Shown: one piece after another, positions 62,301 to 64,000 of the stretch
How the letters are laid out: each line of letters opens with the position of its first letter
Position numbering within the stretch: position 1 is the stretch's first letter
Assembly (NCBI RefSeq): GCF_014641695.1
Contig: NZ_BMIF01000001.1
Coordinates: 186,001-250,000, forward strand
Direction: 5' to 3'
Source of the DNA: Nitratireductor aestuarii
Lineage (GTDB): Bacteria > Pseudomonadota > Alphaproteobacteria > Rhizobiales > Rhizobiaceae
Length of the DNA: 64,000 bases
Notes under the pieces: model-generated
Seen by the model: only the letters and a program-made list of their open reading frames with translations
What the model was told of the DNA's origin: nothing
The model's database searches: none
Translations under genes and position numbers: made by a program

Positions 62301-62726
62301 TTACTTCGCCCGAAGCAGCGTGTTTTCTACGTCGCCTTCCATCTGGTCGATCACGAGCAGCTTCACCACGTCGTCGCCAACGTTCTTGGCGTGGTGCCAC
62401 TGGTCGATCATTTCGATGACGAAGTCACCGGTCTTGTAGACGTTGCTCTCGTTGGTCTCGGCGTTGGTCACCTGCAACGAGCCGGACTGGACCCACGCGT
62501 AGCGGGCGAATGGATGTTTGTGGACGGGCAGGCCCGCCTGCGGCGCGATCTCGAAGGTGGAGAATACCACCCGGACGTTCTTCTGGGGCAGGGTGATGGG
62601 CTGCCCGGAAGCAGTCTCGGTCTTGGTTGCAAGGGGTGTGACGGTCACCGCCTCCAGCGCAAAGGCGGTGGCGGTCGATGCTATGAAGGCAAGGCCAATG
62701 GCCGCAAGTTTTGCTGAGCTTCGCAC
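62301..62726 (-). CDS. Secreted cupin-domain protein
   Basis: The 141-residue protein has a signal peptide (cut near TAFA, residue 23) and a single cupin: LPVHKHPFARYAWVQSGSLQV gives the first His/Glu-type metal segment, and FVIEMIDQWHHAKNVGDDVV the second. The residues fit binding of a metal and a small ligand in the periplasm, but no enzyme activity can be named. Confidence 0.86.
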   Translation of the reverse strand: MRSSAKLAAIGLAFIASTATAFALEAVTVTPLATKTETASGQPITLPQKNVRVVFSTFEIAPQAGLPVHKHPFARYAWVQSGSLQVTNAETNESNVYKTGDFVIEMIDQWHHAKNVGDDVVKLLVIDQMEGDVENTLLRAK

Positions 62727-62835
62727 TGAAATCTCCTCCCATCAAATGCGATGGCAAAGCATTATTCAATTGCGGAGCAGTGCGGAAGCGGGGTTGGCGC
62801 GCGCGGCCAAAAAACTTTGCCAGCTCAAGGAAAAA

Positions 62836-63261
62836 TCAGGCGGTGGCGACCAGAACGGCACCTGCGGCGATGAGTGAGACGCCGGCCCAGCCCTGGATCG
62901 AGAGGCGCTCGCCGAGGAAGATGGCGGCGAAGATTGCAACCAGCACGACGCTCAGCTTGTCGATCGGAGCGACCTGTCCGGCATCGCCAAGCTTCAGCGC
63001 CCGGAAATAGCAGAGCCAGGAGGCGCCGGTGGCGAGTGCCGAAAGCGTCAGAAACTGCCAGGTCTTGCCTGGAATGTTGGCGGGGTTCTGCCAGTTGCCG
63101 AAGGCAAGCACGATGATGAGCGTCATCGGCAGGATGATTGCAGTGCGGATGAACGTCGCCATGTCCGAATTGATGCCGGAGACACCGACCTTGGCGAAGA
63201 TGGCCGTCAACGCGGCGAAGGCGGCCGATAGAAGCGCCCAGAACTGCCATGACTGTACCAT
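62836..63261 (-). CDS. Half-size EamA family transporter
   Basis: The 141-residue protein is one EamA domain of about five helices (QFWALLSAAFAALTAIFAKVG; LFLGERLSIQGWAGVSLIAAG). Most DMT-family exporters carry two such domains; single-domain members act as dimers. WLCYFRALKLGDAGQVAPI is typical of the family's fourth helix. ATG 63261 has GGAGAG ahead. Substrate unknown. Confidence 0.88.
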   Translation of the reverse strand: MVQSWQFWALLSAAFAALTAIFAKVGVSGINSDMATFIRTAIILPMTLIIVLAFGNWQNPANIPGKTWQFLTLSALATGASWLCYFRALKLGDAGQVAPIDKLSVVLVAIFAAIFLGERLSIQGWAGVSLIAAGAVLVATA

Positions 63262-63592
63262 CTTGCTCTCCGTTGGACTCACCGTGTTTGGGCGGAGATG
63301 AGCGCGCGGCGGCGTCAAGGTCAACCGGATCAAGCGTCCGATGCCCCGCTTTCCGGAATGAACCTTGTAAAGTTGCCGTCCCGCCACCATATGCCGGATA
63401 GTGCTCGCGGGAGCGGCGAAGGTCCTTTCAGATAGATTGTGGGGTTCGTCGCTGGAGCGGGCGCATTTGTACCGATCGATGCGATGCTGACCACGGATGT
63501 ACTGGCAGCGGAGATAGCGTCTCGGTAGCGAAGGAAAGCGGGCACACTGGCCCGCTTTTTTGCTTTTTACATCATCAGCTGCGTTGAGACTG
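63262..63592. other. Intergenic region between the EamA and TRAP permease genes
   Basis: Contains a plus-strand terminator-like hairpin at 63535-63561. A short plus-strand frame of about 29 codons from GTG 63438 ends at 63527 just before it, but lacks a ribosome site and is not called. Nothing else was recognised. Confidence 0.5.
63535..63561 (+). terminator. Rho-independent terminator, also usable after the TRAP permease gene
   Basis: AAAGCGGGC, loop ACACTG, GCCCGCTTT with six T in all on the plus strand. The minus strand gives only three T after the stem, so it may end the TRAP gene transcript weakly as well. Confidence 0.7.
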
Positions 63593-64000
63593 TCACATCG
63601 TCGACGGAAGCCACGTCGCGATCGATGGGAACATCGTCAGCAGGACGAGAAGCAGGATGATGATGCCGAAATAGGGGGCGACGCCACGAATAACCGTTGC
63701 GATGCCTGCCTTCGAGATCTGGTCCACCACATAGAGGTTGATCCCGACAGGTGGTGTTACCTGTCCCAGTTCGACCGCTACTACCAGAACGACACCGAAC
63801 CAGATGAGATCGATGTTGTATGCGTTGAGGATAGGCAGCAGCAGCGGCACCGTCATCACGATCATGCCGATCGAATCCACCAGACATCCGAGGACGATGT
63901 AGAAGAGCAGCATCGCCACCAGGAAGGCGATGACGTTCAGATCAAGCGAGATGACCCACTGCGTCAGCTGCTGGGTGATGCCGGCCGTCTGGATGGCGTA
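63593..64000 (-). CDS. TRAP transporter large permease (DctM-like), partial 3' end
   Basis: The last 135 or so residues of a membrane protein whose start lies beyond the window. The reading frame continues to base 64000 without a stop. LVDSIGMIVMTVPLLLPIL and VELGQVTPPVGINLYVV are conserved segments of the large membrane subunit (M subunit) of tripartite ATP-independent periplasmic transporters, which import organic acids or similar solutes with sodium. Four hydrophobic helices are seen; the end LLTMFPSIATWLPSTM is usual. Confidence 0.93.
   Translation of the reverse strand, partial: YAIQTAGITQQLTQWVISLDLNVIAFLVAMLLFYIVLGCLVDSIGMIVMTVPLLLPILNAYNIDLIWFGVVLVVAVELGQVTPPVGINLYVVDQISKAGIATVIRGVAPYFGIIILLLVLLTMFPSIATWLPSTM

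Overview
The window comes from an alphaproteobacterial chromosome, most likely order Hyphomicrobiales and close to Rhizobiaceae. Pointers are HdaA, a complex I NDUFS4-type subunit, a RopB/Omp25-type outer-membrane protein, a BA14K-domain protein, the SDR-uvrC-pgsA-moaD-moaE and purM-purN blocks, DUF3618 and holin-like stress membrane proteins, and several promoters of the EcfG general-stress form (GGAAC, 16-17 nt, then NNTT). The sequence looks GC-rich, around 60 percent by eye. I cannot fix the genus. Most of the window is ordinary core chromosome; no phage, insertion sequence or CRISPR array was seen.

1-14 kb: a truncated glycosyltransferase, ttcA, an MFS drug exporter, grxD, a RecD-like helicase, a SpoIIAA-like protein, pdxJ, a glyoxalase, an orphan MazF/PemK toxin, a structured RNA candidate, a TetR gene with a perfect 18-bp palindrome before it, ilvC, two paralogous small secreted proteins, an EEP-family nuclease/phosphatase, a PhzF protein and two tandemly duplicated tRNA-Lys genes. 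12.8-21.3 kb: envelope and polysaccharide functions (pyruvyl transferase, flippase, FemAB-like acyltransferase, a YgiB/YgiC-like pair) and assorted enzymes. 21.3-34 kb: a candidate stress-controlled small RNA, tamA-tamB, a two-gene beta-oxidation operon and an ABC-F ATPase. 34-43 kb: ndk, a PACE exporter, the SDR-uvrC-pgsA-moaD-moaE run, an Omp25/RopB-like protein, and a secreted RNase T2 coupled to a cysteine-containing unknown. 43-57 kb: rlmJ, a molybdopterin oxidoreductase, a stress-type membrane operon, purM-purN, a CDP-alcohol phosphatidyltransferase-PerM-hdaA operon, an HdeA-like protein with a large disordered insert, and a second PerM-like protein with an extra C-terminal domain. 57-64 kb: unknowns, tRNA-Pro and tRNA-Arg flanking the NDUFS4 gene, a C5-epimerase-like secreted protein, fasciclin, an XRE-cupin regulator, a cupin, a half-size EamA protein and the end of a TRAP permease gene.

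The clearest theme across the window is general stress. Seven intergenic sites match the EcfG promoter form and point towards a SpoIIAA-like protein, a C-rich-loop small RNA, a fadA-fadB-like operon, the Omp25/RopB-like protein, YihY, a 24-residue membrane peptide with a holin/DUF3618 operon, and the HdeA-like protein. The small RNA (about 21363-21436) is the best candidate for something undescribed: a promoter-like motif, a 10-bp stem presenting a C-rich loop, and a strong terminator lie within about 105 bases.
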